Notes: generated from the letters alone by a model not told the origin. A DNA stretch of 64,000 nucleotides from Limnoperna fortunei (GCA_944474755.1 OX104125.1:47007599-47071598); one strand, 5' to 3'; counted from the first letter of the stretch, positions 1-11,579 are shown. Numbers and translations are program-made.

Positions 1-544
1 TATGTTATACATTGGGTGTAGCTTACATGGAATCTCTTTCACGTCAAATTTGAAATCACTTATATTTACTAAGAAGCAATGACTTATCATAATCCTTTTT
101 GTATTCTTGTATCAAATTTCTTTAAAATTGTAACAAACTTGTCGTTCTGAAGCTGGCCAGCAAATACTCGTAATAACAAACACTCTTAATAAAACAAAAT
201 TAATGAAGTACACTTGTATCCAGATAGATCACGGATTTTCAGCGCTAGCCAGGTTACGCCTAAATATTTATACATTTTTCTCCCAAACAATCAAAAACAT
301 TTACCAAAGCCACCAACATCGCGCCAAGAATTTAGCTATGTCATGTCCATATAGAAGCTATGTTTTGTTTTAGTAAGTTTATCTATGTTTGACGTCTAGG
401 AATGAGTTGGACAACGTCGGAATTATACAAGATTTGCTTTCTAAATTTGACTACATTTCATTCACGACCTTATCGACAATAACATAAAAACGTGATAAGT
501 ATAAAGTTCTAGACGAGACAATTCGTATATATTAGATTGACTTT
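1..544. other. No recognisable feature
   Basis: AT-rich unique-looking sequence. I see no convincing ORF, tRNA, repeat unit or splice-flanked exon. Confidence 0.5.
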
Positions 545-867
545 ACTTTGGTTATGAATAAACAGCTTAGTTAATGCGGTTTTTTTCTTTCTTCGAGAAT
601 TTATTAGACTACAGTAAACAGATTTCAATCTTCGGAAACCCACTGGCAATCCTTGTCAATTAAGATTGGAGTCGAGTAAACTCTGCCTGCAGTGAGAATC
701 GAACCCGCAATCTCAGTGTTGACAGACCACGTGATCAATAGTAGACGAACTACCTTTACCACTCGGCCACCGAGGCCCCGACTTTGGTTATGAATACACA
801 GCTTAATTAATGCGGTTTTTTTCTTTATTAGACTACAGTAAAGAGATTTCCATCGTCGGAAACCCAC
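545..867. repeat. Long direct duplication flanking a SINE
   Basis: Bases 545-643 and 781-867 are direct copies: both start ACTTTGGTTATGAATA and end CGGAAACCCAC. The first copy has about 10 extra bases (CTTCGAGAAT). Between them lies only a SINE head (644-780). If this is a target-site duplication it is unusually long, about 87 bp; a local tandem duplication that captured the SINE is the alternative. Confidence 0.75.
644..780 (-). mobile_element. tRNA-derived SINE, head region
   Basis: Read on the minus strand it begins GGCCTCGGTGGCCGAGTGG, which resembles the pol III A box of a Ser/Leu-type tRNA. It continues through GATCACGTGGTC to GGTTCGATTCTC, a B-box match, and then a conserved body ending GACAAGGATTGCCAG. 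The 3' half of the family (proline-like CTTCCTCCCCC and the GCCAC...GTGGC stem) is absent, so this copy is 3'-truncated. It belongs to the same family as the copies at 10819, 26078 and 50281. Confidence 0.85.
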
Positions 868-959
868 GTATGGTCGCGTTTTCTCTTTGCTACTACTTAC
901 CACTTATCGGTAAGTGGTAGCAAAGCGAGAACGCGACCGGGCGTGGGTTTCCGACGATG
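851..959. repeat. Foldback palindrome, about 109 bp
   Basis: The left arm starts CATCGTCGGAAACCCACG at 851 and the right arm ends in its reverse complement at 959. The inner arms (TTTGCTACTACTTACC / GGTAAGTGGTAGCAAA) also pair, leaving almost no loop around TTATC near 905. The left arm overlaps the second copy of the duplication ending at 867. It abuts a second palindrome starting at 961. Confidence 0.85.
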
Positions 960-960
960 A

Positions 961-1122
961 GAGATATCGCAATCTAAATAAAATTAAATCTTTCACTTGC
1001 TCCCCTGCCCCCTTTTTGCTATGGTCGCTGCTTTGTATAGTGGCTGCGTTGTACAACACAGCGACCATAGAAAAAAGGGGGAGCAAGGGAAATATTTAAT
1101 TTTAATAAGATTGAGAGATTTC
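961..1122. mobile_element. Foldback element with AAATCTTTCACTTGCTCCCC arms
   Basis: An imperfect palindrome. The arm from about 985 (AAATCTTTCACTTGCTCCCC) pairs with GGGGGAGCAAGGGAAATATT near 1077-1097. Inside, CTATGGTCGCTG pairs with CAGCGACCATAG. Outer bases 961-985 also pair imperfectly with 1098-1122. A second element with the same arm sequence lies at 12065-12140, so this is a family. No coding capacity. Confidence 0.75.
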
Positions 1123-1609
1123 GTCGAATTATATAGTTTCATCCTTCTATAAGATCTACTCTAAGTTGAGAACCAATGACAGTAGAAGTTACATTTTTAT
1201 TATTGACATACAATAGCATACAGGCGAGGTTTTCTACAACGAAGGCGTCAATAAAAGTACAATCACTTTTCTTGATACCTGTCATGTCACGGTTCTTATA
1301 ATGCCTAAAACGCTTTAAGGCTATACCTGTGGTAAAACGAGTATATACTCCTAATCAACGTCAACACTCTTAATGGCGACGTCATAGCAAGATTTGTCAT
1401 GCATTTTAAATAACGTCACAATCAACTTTTGTGTCCTAATGTCCGACTCTATTTTATTAACAACGCAACCCATGAGTCCTGCAACTCATAGGTTACGTTT
1501 TTGATCAAATATATATGTCTAATTAGAATCGAAATAATTCATTGGGAAAATATTTTCTTATTGCATCATGGGTTAGCCCTTTATGTCCACATTTCACCCC
1601 TAGCTGTTT
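1123..1609. other. No recognisable feature
   Basis: AT-rich DNA without an ORF, repeat unit or RNA gene that I can support. Confidence 0.4.
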
Positions 1610-1964
1610 ATGGCGAGAATTAAAAAGGCGTGTTTTACGCTGTTTCCTTTTTTAAAATTACCAAATACAACTTATAACTTTATACGGTTCTAGATTAGTA
1701 TCGAATATTGTGGGGTTCTTCCAGTGGTTAGCGGAGGAGTTCCGGTGGTTGTGTTGGAGTTTTTTATTGAAAGGGATTCCTTTAGTTGGAATTCCGGTTG
1801 TGTTTACAAAGTAAGCAAAATCTAAGTAAATAATTTGTCAGAACATCAGTTATGGGGTTATTAAGACTATTGGGATTAATTTCCCATTGTCTAAGAAATC
1901 CCATTTGCTGCATCAAAAGGCATCGTATGCTGCGAAAGAGACTAGCTGCCCCACCCCCTTCCTG

Positions 1965-2900
1965 ATAGAAATACATTCCTGTTAAATATTTTATACCAAA
2001 TTAAAATCTATTTTTGTTCCTGTTAAGTATAAATATTGATTCATACTCATAACTGTATTGTTTAATCAATTTGGAATATTTTTTGGCAACGACACGTGTT
2101 TGTTTGAAGTTAAATAAGGGCGTTTATGGATTAATTTGTCTCTATTTAGGTCTGTAATTTTATTGAATATAACTTTATATAAATAACGATGTCATATTTA
2201 AACTGTATACTACATACCAAGTTACCAGGAAATAAATGCACTTTTTATTTTATGAATAACTATGTTTCAACTGTTATTTTTGTCACAAATATTCCCGTTA
2301 TTTTTGCCAAAATTTTCAACTGGTATTCGCATGTTCGGGCTTTCTCCATCAATAAAAACTGGACTCATAATAAAATTTAAAACATGCTCAAATTGCGTTC
2401 AACACAATTCAAACGAAGCATGCAAACTTTAGAGTTCCACACAAATTCGCGATTGAAGACTGCGAAATCTTCAGCAACTACTTCTAATATATCTAAATTT
2501 AAGAAAACAAATTTAGTACATGCTCAAAAATACTTGCTAAATAATGGAAGATATAAAAGAAACATAACGGCATACTCCCAAGTGGAAGGTTCTGAGTCCG
2601 CGTTACCAGGAACGGATTACACATTTAGTACAAACGGGTCGAAAGTACCAACGACTGTACATTTATTCCCTGTAAATTTTTTGTGTATTTTTTAAATTAA
2701 AAAATATATATACTGCATTGGAATTAAAAACAAAAAAGTTGAATGACTCCAAAATTTTAAGTAAATAAAAAACTGAATTGGTCAAGATATGTATTATAGA
2801 CAGTTAAAGGCTTACCGATGTTTGAAAGGTATGCATATGAAAGAAATGTTAGTATTTTCGTCAATGGGGAAACCATTACTTCCAAAAAAGACCACGCCTT
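1965..2900. other. Extra segment in first duplicated unit; unassigned short ORF
   Basis: This segment is present only in the first of three duplicated units, so it is an insertion there or a loss elsewhere. It contains a 103-codon ORF (2384-2695, plus strand) rich in Lys, Ser and Thr with no motif or family that I recognise, and no obvious splice signals. I consider the ORF probably chance. Confidence 0.3.
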
Positions 2901-3854
2901 AAGTAAGCCATTGGGCCATGTCGTGTAAATTTCTATGGATATACTCTGTCATGAATTTACTCTCATTTTAAATTCAAAACTTAGTATGATGTCGGTACCG
3001 GACGTCCTCTCGTCTGCAACTGCATAAACATTAAAATTCACAATTTTGTTTACACGAGTAATTAACATATAATTGGCAAATTAATATGTCAGTATAAGTG
3101 TTTATACGGTACTAATATCATTAGTATAATAGTATACAGTTTGATTCTTAACCCAGCCTCGTTCTGATCAGGGAAAATATATAGACAGACTTGCCTGAAA
3201 GGTATTTAATGAAATTAGAACAAAATGAAATGATTGTATATTTGAATCAATTTTGTAGCGAATCTTCGGAGAGATTATGAAGCGTCAATGCATTCTAAAC
3301 TAATTCGCTAAAGTTCGCGGCGTGTTTTATAATTGTTTCTTTTTTTTTGAATTATTAAATTCAACCTTTGAACCTTTAAATTTCTACGGTTGAAGATAGT
3401 ATGGGATAGTGTGGGATTCTTCCAGTGGTTAAGGGAGGAGTTCCGGTGATTGTGTTGGTGTTTCCTATTGAAAGGGATTTCTTTAGTTGGAATTCCCATT
3501 GCTTTTTACAAAGTAAATAATATTTAAGTCAATAATTTTTCAAAGCATCAGTTTTGGGGCAATTTAGACTGGATTACTTTGCCATTCGTCGAAGGATTCC
3601 CTTTCAATTTGAAACATGGTTGCATCAAAAGACTGAATATAGTAACTAGCTGCCGTGTCGCGTAATTTTTTATGGATACGTTTGTCATAAACTTACTCTC
3701 ATTTTGAATGATGTCGGTATGGACGTCATCCTGTCTGCACCTGCATACATTAAATTCATAATTTTGTTTACACGAGTAATTCACTTATAATAGGCAATAA
3801 TATGATATGTCGGGTGTGAGTATTAATATCATTAATTTACTTAATACAGTTTTA

Positions 3855-4026
3855 CAGGGTGTACTCGACTCCAATCTTAATTGACAAGGATTGCCAGTTT
3901 TCCTACCGCAGGTCGGGGGTTCTCTCCGGGTACTCCGGCTTCCTCCCCCAATAAAAACTGGACGCCACGAAATAGCTGGAAAATTGCTGAAAGTGGCGTT
4001 AAAACACCATTCAAACAAAACAAAAC
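3855..4026 (+). mobile_element. SINE, 5'-truncated, with 12-bp target duplication
   Basis: The 3' two-thirds of the SINE family: GTACTCGACTCCAATC, GACAAGGATTGCCAG, CCGCAGGTCGGGGG, CTTCCTCCCCC, then the stem-forming GACGCCACGAAATAGC...GCTGAAAGTGGCG and an AAACAAAAC tail. It is bracketed by AATACAGTTTTA at 3843-3854 and 4027-4038. This marks a true 5'-truncated retrotransposition and shows the insertion happened after the segmental duplication, because the neighbouring units lack it. Confidence 0.9.
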
Positions 4027-4640
4027 AATACAGTTTTATTCTTCTGTTCATGGACGTAAAAACCATTTATCCGTCTCTATTCTGATCATGTGCAAATAAA
4101 TAGATAGACAGAAGTATTTTGGCAAGTTGATTCAAATATACAATCGGTCCCTTTTGTTCTAATTTCAAATATGTAGCAGATCGTTATGAAGTGTCAATGC
4201 TTTCTAAACTAATTCGCTAGTTCGCGGCGCGATTTATACTTGTTCCCTTTTTTGAATTACCAAATTCAACCTTTTAAATTTATACGGTTCAAGATCAGTA
4301 TCGGATATCGTGGGATTCTTCCAGTGGTTAAGGGAGGAGTTCCGGCGATTGTGGTGGTTTTATATTGAAATGGATTCCTTTAGTTATAATTCCCATTGTT
4401 TTTTTACGAAGTAAACAAAATCTAAGTCAATAATTTATTAGGCATTAGTTTATAGGCTATTTAGACTATTGGGATTACTTTCCCATTCGTCGAAGGAATC
4501 CCTTTCAATTTGAAACATAACTGTAGTAGGCGGCGAAAGCGACTAGCTTTCCTGTAGCGTAACTTTCTGTGGATATGCGTGTTGTCATTTGGAATTATGT
4601 CGGTATGGATGTCATCTCGTCTTCACCTACATCAATATTG

Positions 4641-4811
4641 TAAAGCAATCATTTGAGTTGCGACAATGAGATCCACATTGGTCAAATTCATACATATTTG
4701 TAAATATTATATTATCTTAGGTTGTATATGTACAGTAACATGTTCATTGTTTTTGTATGTTTATGTATGCTTAACCTCTTGTGGTTTATTATGCAATAAA
4801 GTTTATTATTT
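4641..4811 (+). mobile_element. Possible 5'-truncated retroelement 3' end
   Basis: An insertion relative to the sister units. It ends CTCTTGTGGTTTATTATGCAATAAAG followed by AT-rich sequence, like the 3' terminus of a LINE or a processed transcript with an AATAAA signal. A short AATATT occurs at both borders. No coding remnant is visible, so the class is a guess. Confidence 0.35.
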
Positions 4812-5489
4812 AATATTAACATTCACAATTTTGTTTACACGAGTAATGAACTACATGTAATTTTATCCTAGATTGCCGATTTCCAAATTGCCGACAATCA
4901 AAAGTTAAACTATATTTTATTAATGATTTTAGAAAAAAAAATGTTTTGTCGGAGAAGTTGTTTGTTAATATATCGATTTCATGAAATTCGTAAGATAATC
5001 GTAATTTTACAGATTCCAAGTGCGAATGTGTGTTTTCAATTCGATTTAAAGTCCAAAGTTTTATTGTATTTATGTTGTTTTTGACGATTTTACTTCTATG
5101 TGTTTAAGACTACATATCAACACAATGCACTTGCTCTAGATCTAAATATTTTAGCATAAATCTGTTTTATTCGGCAATTTGGGAATCGGTAAAATGGACT
5201 CGGCAATATGTGTGATTCGGCATGGATGTGTGATTCGGCATGGATTCTTTGATATGTCGGTATGAGTATTAATATTCTTAACGCGGCCTCGTTCTGATCA
5301 GAGACATATAAACCATGTATATGTTTCTATTCGGATCATGTGCAAATATATAAATTGACAAAAGTATTTAACGAAATAAGACCAAAAATGATTGTATATT
5401 TGAATGAACTTTGTAGCACTCTTCTGAGATATATGAAGTGTCAATGTTTTCTGAACTAATGCGCTAGACAAAAGTTCGCCTTGACGCAC

Positions 5490-6350
5490 TATAAGACAAG
5501 ATAAAACAACATTGTGTAAGCAGTACGAAATCAAATTCGAAAGAACATATCACGCCATAACCTATAAATTACAACTCGCGAGAATGTTTTTTTCTTAAGT
5601 TACCAGTTATTTTCTTGTCGTGGGAGGGTAAATTTACCAACTATTTACTCGTCTGGTCAGATTTGTTTAACCGCTTCATGAACCACAATATATTTCTTTA
5701 CACGTTTTTTCCAAACCTGCGAACAAGAAATCCTATGCTATCCCCTACCCTTGATAAGAAAATGATCGACCCCTAAGATACGATATCGCAGAACATGTCT
5801 ACTTTCACCAAATATTACAAGTCAGATTACTTTTATTGTTTTATAGTCTGACGCGATCATATCTCAAATTAACCTGGTTAATTACTGGAGCGAAATATCA
5901 GAGTAACATTTATAGTTCTTTATGACCACGACGGTCCTTATCACGTCTACTTCGGACAATTCTTACATTTAAGAACATAAGCTGTTCATTAAATATTAAT
6001 ATCGCTTTATCAGTTAGCTGATATCTTTGTTGTCAAATTTTGACAGAAAATTGATTATAAATTGTAACTTGAGACGGTTCAATTCGCCTTGCAGATGTAA
6101 TTATAAACACAAATCGATGTCTGAGTTATGTATGATTTCAAATATTTACTAAATTACTTAAGGGAAATTCATGATAACTGTGTAAGATTTTTTTTTCAAT
6201 TCTCGCATCTGTCAAAGTCTCAGGGTCTTACTCTACGTTTCACGTTGGTCCATATAAAGCTCGCACGAGTTGTCCCCGGGTCAAAATATGACAAAAATTT
6301 GGTTGTAAAGTAAATTAGGAACTTCCGAAACTGCCACCATCCTTTTCTTC
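5490..6350. other. No recognisable feature
   Basis: Unique AT-rich DNA; the only open frame is short (61 codons at 6128) and lacks features of a gene. Confidence 0.4.
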
Positions 6351-6354
6351 ATAG

Positions 6355-6491
6355 AATTTCGCGTTGTTTATTTGCTTATTGCATGTGTAACGGTAGAGCA
6401 TGAAATAACATCATGTCACCTCCGGGGATCGAACCCGGGATCTCAGTATTGCCAGCCAGCCCTCTAACCAAGTGAGCTAAGAAGTACTCCG
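6355..6491 (-). mobile_element. Second tRNA-derived SINE family or tRNA pseudogene
   Basis: On the minus strand, TTAGCTCACTTGGTTAGAGG is a good A box and GGTTCGATCCC a perfect B box in a CCGGG/CCCGG T-stem. The acceptor arms do not pair well (only about four of seven positions) and the anticodon stem is poor, so this is not a functional tRNA. A non-tRNA body follows the head toward 6355. The head differs clearly from the major SINE of the window. Confidence 0.6.
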
Positions 6492-6721
6492 TTAGCTCAG
6501 TCGATTTTGACTGGCTATATACCTACTACCTGCTACAACGCAGATAGGCCTCCTGTTACATGTTTTACATGTGTGTTGCATCTTCTGGTAGTCATGGTTT
6601 CGTTCGTTAGTGTACTCTGGACTATGTCTCCGTATCTATTATTGGTACAATAATAAGTATTTTGTTAAAACTAGGCGAGTGGCATTGGTGCTAGGCGAAT
6701 TTTTTTCAGATTAATGGTAGA

Positions 6722-6776
6722 GCCATTACACTGGAATACGCCGGGGCTGATTGTTTGCGTATTCCAGTGTAATGGC
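6722..6776. repeat. Perfect 20-bp inverted repeat hairpin
   Basis: GCCATTACACTGGAATACGC (6722-6741) is repeated as its exact reverse complement at 6757-6776 around a 15-base loop. The adjacent CCCCATGGGG (6777-6786) is itself palindromic. No ORF is involved. It may be a small foldback element or a template-switch product. Confidence 0.85.
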
Positions 6777-7395
6777 CCCATGGGGCTAGGTGGAATAAGC
6801 AAAATCTAGCAACCTGTAGTGTAACATGGTACTAACACTTTAGATAATTCCCGCCAAATTCGATTTTGAGCCGCAGCTATCCATGACAAACAACACGCTA
6901 ATTTAGTTCGCACTATATAACCCTTTATATTAGATGGATTGTAATAAAAACAGACGGTTGTAAAAGTACCTTAAAAAATGGGGAAATAGGTTTTCTCATT
7001 TATTTAAAATTTCAGATTTAGATCGAAACAAACTTACTTTTGAATATAAATTGCTGTTTACACTCTTACAACAAATTTAAATTTCGTTTACACCTTTCAA
7101 AAGTTAACGTACATTAAAATGTCAGAATGAGTAATGCATGTGAGAAACTGTATCTTGTCTTGTCATTTTCATAGCCGCCACTTGATCTTTAAATGTTTGT
7201 GAGAAATTTTATCTGTAAAACTACATGTAAGTAATCCAACACTTCGTTCATGACAAGCTAATTACTTTAAGAACGATAAACAGCAAAGTTTCCGTATTAT
7301 TCAGAGGAATTACAAATCAACGGGATTTTGTCGCTGCAATGTCCCCCCCCCTCCTTTTAGTGTTTCTTGTTTTTTATAAAGAATAGACAATGCTT

Positions 7396-7525
7396 TAAGT
7401 AGTTAGATCACGTGACTGTCAATACCGAGTTTGACATATCGAGCCTTACTGCAGGCAGGGTTTGTTCGACTTCAACCTCAGTAGACAAAAGTATTACAGC
7501 CTAAGGTCGGGGACTTTGGTTAGGG
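7396..7525 (+). mobile_element. Diverged SINE relic
   Basis: It shares ordered pieces with the major SINE: TAGTTAGATCACGTGACTGTCAATACC, a degraded B-box region, CTGCAGGCAGGGTTTG, TTCGACTTCAACC and AAGGTCGGGG. Heavily mutated, no tail or target duplication found. Confidence 0.5.
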
Positions 7526-7560
7526 GGGGTGGGTGTCAGGATATATTGCTGTTAATCTGA

Positions 7561-7590
7561 CCGCGAACCATAGTGGGTAACGTGTTTGGA
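7561..7590 (-). repeat. Short match to repeat at 29955-29990
   Basis: GAACCATAGTGGGTAACGTG here is close to the reverse complement of the ACACGTTACCCACTATGGTC segment near 29960. Two copies in opposite orientation suggest an interspersed repeat whose full extent is not visible. Confidence 0.5.
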
Positions 7591-7599
7591 TGGAGATCA

Positions 7600-10320
7600 C
7601 TTCGTTCTGTGTCTTATAAAATTATACAATGTTGTGGCTTATTGTATCTGCTACAAAAGGCTGAATTCTCCGGTCCTACGAAATTTTTCATACCTTTCCA
7701 ATAACAGTCATAATTGTTTTCGATTTTTCCATCCATCCACGTTTTATTTGTTAACTTGTTCTTGTCCTGAATAAAACTAAAATTGCTAGGTAGACGTCAA
7801 TCAAACGTTTTATGGCATTAAACTACATATTACAGAATCCACTTCGATCTTAACTCCAGACTCTAATCCAATATACATCCGCAAACTTTTAACAAACAAC
7901 ACCATAAAATATGCATAATTGTTAGGATCAGTCACTGAGCAAGCAAATTATTCAAATCACTTTGGCTCTTGACATAAAAGATAAAGATTGTTTGATATCC
8001 TACCAAGGCCATCTGATAAAATTTTTGCCAAAAACGACATTAAAGTCACCTTTGAAAGTTAATTTTACAGGTAAAAACTAATTTCACGCCAAAGGTACCA
8101 CTTTTATATGACCAGGTTGACATCCGGTCGTTAGGTCTCCAGAAGTTTAATTAAAACACGGACGACACACTGTCTTTGCATTAAATTAGGTCTGACAAGG
8201 TCATAGTACAAGTTATAACAATCCTTTAATGTTATTAAAGTGTCTGGAATATATGAATATAAGTTCTATACAACAAAATTTAATATAATTATAATAATAA
8301 CTTGATTACTGTTTGACACCCATGCGCTTCATAGCATACAAATGATACAATATAAATATTGGTTCAATCGATCTAAAGAACGATTAATAGGCTCTCCACT
8401 TAAAAAAACTTTATTAAATGACCTTGAAATCTAACACATAAACAACACGTCTTTATATATTAACAAATTTGATAGAAGAACTACTTACATATCTTTAAAA
8501 AAGACGGAAAGGTCATTAAATAGGACGTTAAGAAACTTAAATGACCTTGAACTCTGACTTTACAAAACAAGCATCTATAAGAATGAGCCACATAAAATGC
8601 ATAGAAAATGGAAAATTTATAATAGCAAAAAAACAGAATAATAAGAAACAGTCTAAGAACAGTAGAAAGCCTTAATTAAAAGAACAATTTTAAAGAACAA
8701 ATGCAACTGTACAAATATGTTATATTAATACGGCAGTATAAGATACTGTGACCAGTGTGGACCTTATTTTTGCAGTTCCAGTGACCTCTTTATAACATAC
8801 GGTCAAGGTTCAAGGGCTAAGAATAAATCTAATTTGTTCATCTTAATTTAAAATATAAAAAAATGAATATTTTAATACATATTAAAAATATATTAAAAAG
8901 GTCTTTTGTTTTCAAATTATTATTTATTGTACATGTTAAAAGGAAATGTTTCTTTAAAATCTGTTCACATTATAGATCCTGGCGCTGTTGCTTGAGGTTG
9001 TGAACACTCATTATAAATAAATTAATCTAAAAGCTGTCTGTTTTTAAAACTTTGTTGTTAAGTTAAAAGGTACTTTTCTATTTTAAAATCTAATTTTAAT
9101 TACTATACAAATATAATTTTGATTTGTTATTTATGCTAGATATTTTTGAATAAAATTAATAAACAATTGTTTTAACATCTTTTTTGACTGTATATTTAAT
9201 TTCACTGACAGGTTCACACATACCAGTAATACATTCATTCAAGTTCGACTAATTGTATAATATGTATTAAAGTATCCGACCCATAACTGAAGGTACCGTT
9301 TAATTTTTCAATTGTATAAATATAGGATCTTACATCGGTACTGTATTATATCTAGAACGAATTATCGTACCCTTGCTTTTTCCGACGCAGTCGGTATATC
9401 TTCGAATTGTGACTTTTGAACTAAAAGACGTTTACCCATGGTAACATACTATAATTGAAGACAAACTTGCATTCTGATTCGAAAAAAATAGTTAAAAAAA
9501 ATTATGCGTTCGAATAATATACAATGGTATACTCTGAAAAGTATCCCTATTTGCATTTCTCAATTATTATTGCAACAGACTGGTGTTATAAAACAATTGG
9601 TAGTATAAATCACAAAACTAAGATAGGATTTTAACGGCAGTTAAATTCGGCATATATTTAATCCATTGATTGCTAATTATAGAAAATATACTGTTTTTCT
9701 TTTAGTCAATGTTAAAAACAAATGTAGTTTTGAGTAAAAAAGGGTTTATAGTTATATAGTATTTCCGAAGTTTGCCGAACATTACCGGGATCTGCTCCAT
9801 TAAAAATCAATGGACATTAGGGACACCAGCTATGGTCACGTGGTCAATTGTGGTTCGGAAACCCTAATTGACAAATACTGCAAAGAGGTGGGGATGTTAA
9901 CAACAAAAATTTCAAATTACCTACTACTGTTGTCCTGCCTTACGTTGAAGTATAACTTTGTTGCTGTTTTAATGATTATAAACAATACAAGACAATACGT
10001 AAAACCGACTGATCTGATGGTCTTTGGGTAAATACAGTTATACTGTGTAGACATAAACTGAATTGATACAACATCGATCGAATACTGTCATTAGAAAAAA
10101 AAATGCATACTAATTTGGCACACAATGCGCAAAGGAGTGAACACAGAATATAATGTGCTGGTGAGCATCAGGATGTAAGACTTTTTCGAAAGGACTATTA
10201 TTAATTAATTGATTAGTTGTTGGTTTAATTGATTGATTTGTTGCTTAACGCCCAGTGAGCATCACTGAGATAAGTTCGGCATGAAAAAAAACCTTCCACA
10301 TCAACATTTAGGTAGGGTAT
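7600..10320. other. AT-rich interval, little to annotate
   Basis: About 2.7 kb without a supportable gene. Very AT-rich around 8.2-9.2 kb. A degraded SINE-like patch may exist at about 9830-9890 (GGTCACGTGGTCAATTGTGG followed by CTAATTGACAAATACTGC). A TTGATTGATTTGTTGCTTAACGCCC motif at about 10230 resembles sequence near 25840 and may be another repeat tail. Confidence 0.4.
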
Positions 10321-10328
10321 TGAGCCTC

Positions 10329-10815
10329 TTGTAGTGGCTACAGTGAGTATGCTCTATTTTCTGACATCTACATGGCATTTTGTAGCGGCTACAATAAGTA
10401 TACACTATTTTCTGACATCTACATAGCATTTTGTAGCGGCTACAGTGAGTATACTCTTTTTTCTGACATCTACTTAGCATTTTGTAGAGGCTACAATGAG
10501 CCTATTCCTTTTCCGACATCTGCGTTGCATGTTGTAGTTGCTACAGTGAGTTTACTCTCTTTTCCTGCATCTGGTTAACATTTTGTAGCGGCTTAAATGA
10601 GCCCACTCTCTTTTCAGCCATATATTGAGCATTTTGTAGCGGCTACACTGGGCCTACTCTTTTTACGACATTTACTTACCTGTTGGTTGACCTATAATAA
10701 GTTTTCTCTTTTTTACGACATTTACTTACCCGATTGTAGCCCCTACATTAAGGATTAACTGTTGTAAGACATCTACTTAGAATTTTGTAATGACTACCAT
10801 GAGCCTACTCTCTTT
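10329..10815. repeat. 51-bp minisatellite, about 9-10 units
   Basis: The unit core TTGTAGCGGCTACA recurs at 10329, 10380, 10431, 10482, 10532, 10583 and 10634, and more degenerately near 10681, 10734 and 10785. The spacing is 51 bp. Each unit ends in a pyrimidine-rich stretch and GACATCTAC. Because 51 is divisible by three, a spurious open frame runs through it. The core contains the near-palindrome TGTAGCGGCTACA. A SINE (10819) lies directly at the right edge. Confidence 0.9.
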
Positions 10816-10818
10816 TTA

Positions 10819-11030
10819 CGAGGTGGCAGAGTGGTTAAGGTAGTTCGTCTACTATTGATCACGTGGTCTGTCAACACTGAGATTGTGGGCTCGATTCTGA
10901 CTGCAGGCTGAGTGTACTCGACTCCAATCTTAATTGACAAGGATTGCCAATTTTCCTACCGAAGGTCGGGGAATTTTCCAGGAGGAATTCCGGCTTCCTC
11001 ACCCAATAAAAGCTGGACGCCATGACTCGA
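10819..11030 (+). mobile_element. SINE, nearly complete head and body
   Basis: It starts with GAGGTGGCAGAGTGGTTAAGG (A-box region) and continues with GATCACGTGGTC, a degraded B box (GGCTCGATTCTG), GTACTCGACTCCAATC, GACAAGGATTGCCA and CCCAATAAAAGCTGGACGCC. It diverges before the terminal GTGGC stem. No target duplication could be identified, because the left flank is minisatellite. Confidence 0.85.
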
Positions 11031-11429
11031 AGCATGACAATATACTCCATAGTTCTACTCAGTCTACTGTCGAATGACCAACTTCAACTGGATGAAGAAA
11101 CTGTCATTTTCTGCGCATGCCTATATACCTTATATAAATATTTATAAAATGATTTATGTGAAAAATAAACATCTAAGTTAACAAGTGAGAAATTTAATTG
11201 TGAATAATTGTATTTTTGAGGAAAAATTTAGCTATATAGGTTGAAACTATTTACATCTGCATTGAGGGAAGGATAGTGTACATAAGGGAAGGGTCCAGAA
11301 AATCGGGCTAGGGGGACGAAATTTGGGCAAAGGGTCTGGGGACCGCAGCGAAGCCCCCAGAAGCTGGTGAGATTTAAGCAATTGAGAGGGTGTTGAGGAC
11401 TACACATTTTAACATTTTTAACACATTCT

Positions 11430-11560
11430 CCCTCGCTCTTTCTTTTCTCTCTCTGTCTTTCCTCCTTTTTTCGCTCACTTTCTCTTTCTTTTCTCTTTTT
11501 AGGGGGAGGGAGGCGAACGTCCCCTCCGCCCCCCGCCCCCCTAGATCCGCAACTGCTAGC
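11430..11560. repeat. Polypyrimidine low-complexity tract
   Basis: Strand-biased CT/TTTC run followed by a purine patch and a C-rich CCGCCCCCCGCCCCCC run. The 62- to 114-codon open frames here are compositional artefacts (Lys/Glu/Arg runs). Confidence 0.7.
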
Positions 11561-11579
11561 ATATAGCAACATTAACTTT

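Larger units (their letters stand above)
1610..5490. repeat. Threefold segmental tandem duplication
   Basis: Three diverged copies of one unit lie head to tail: about 1610-3310, 3310-4215 and 4215-5490. Shared landmarks are a block containing TTCTTCCAGTGGTTA and GGAGGAGTTCCGG (near 1717, 3417, 4316), TTTAGTTGGAATTCC (near 1772, 3480, 4379), ATGTCGGTA plus a CGTC block (near 2987, 3710, 4590), TTTTGTTTACACGAGTAAT (near 3046, 3765, 4831) and GTCAATGC/T...TTCTAAACTAAT (near 3284, 4192, 5430). The basic unit is about 750-900 bp. Copy 1 has about 0.9 kb extra (1965-2900), copy 2 a SINE (3855-4026), copy 3 two insertions (about 4641-4811 and 4850-5240). No conserved ORF is shared by the three. Confidence 0.8.

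Noticed and set aside
6415..6491. Functional tRNA gene on the minus strand
   Set aside because: A and B boxes are good, but acceptor and anticodon stems do not pair; called a tRNA-derived SINE head instead.
11228..11572. Charged Lys/Glu/Arg-rich ORFs
   Set aside because: They come from a polypyrimidine tract on the opposite strand, a composition artefact.
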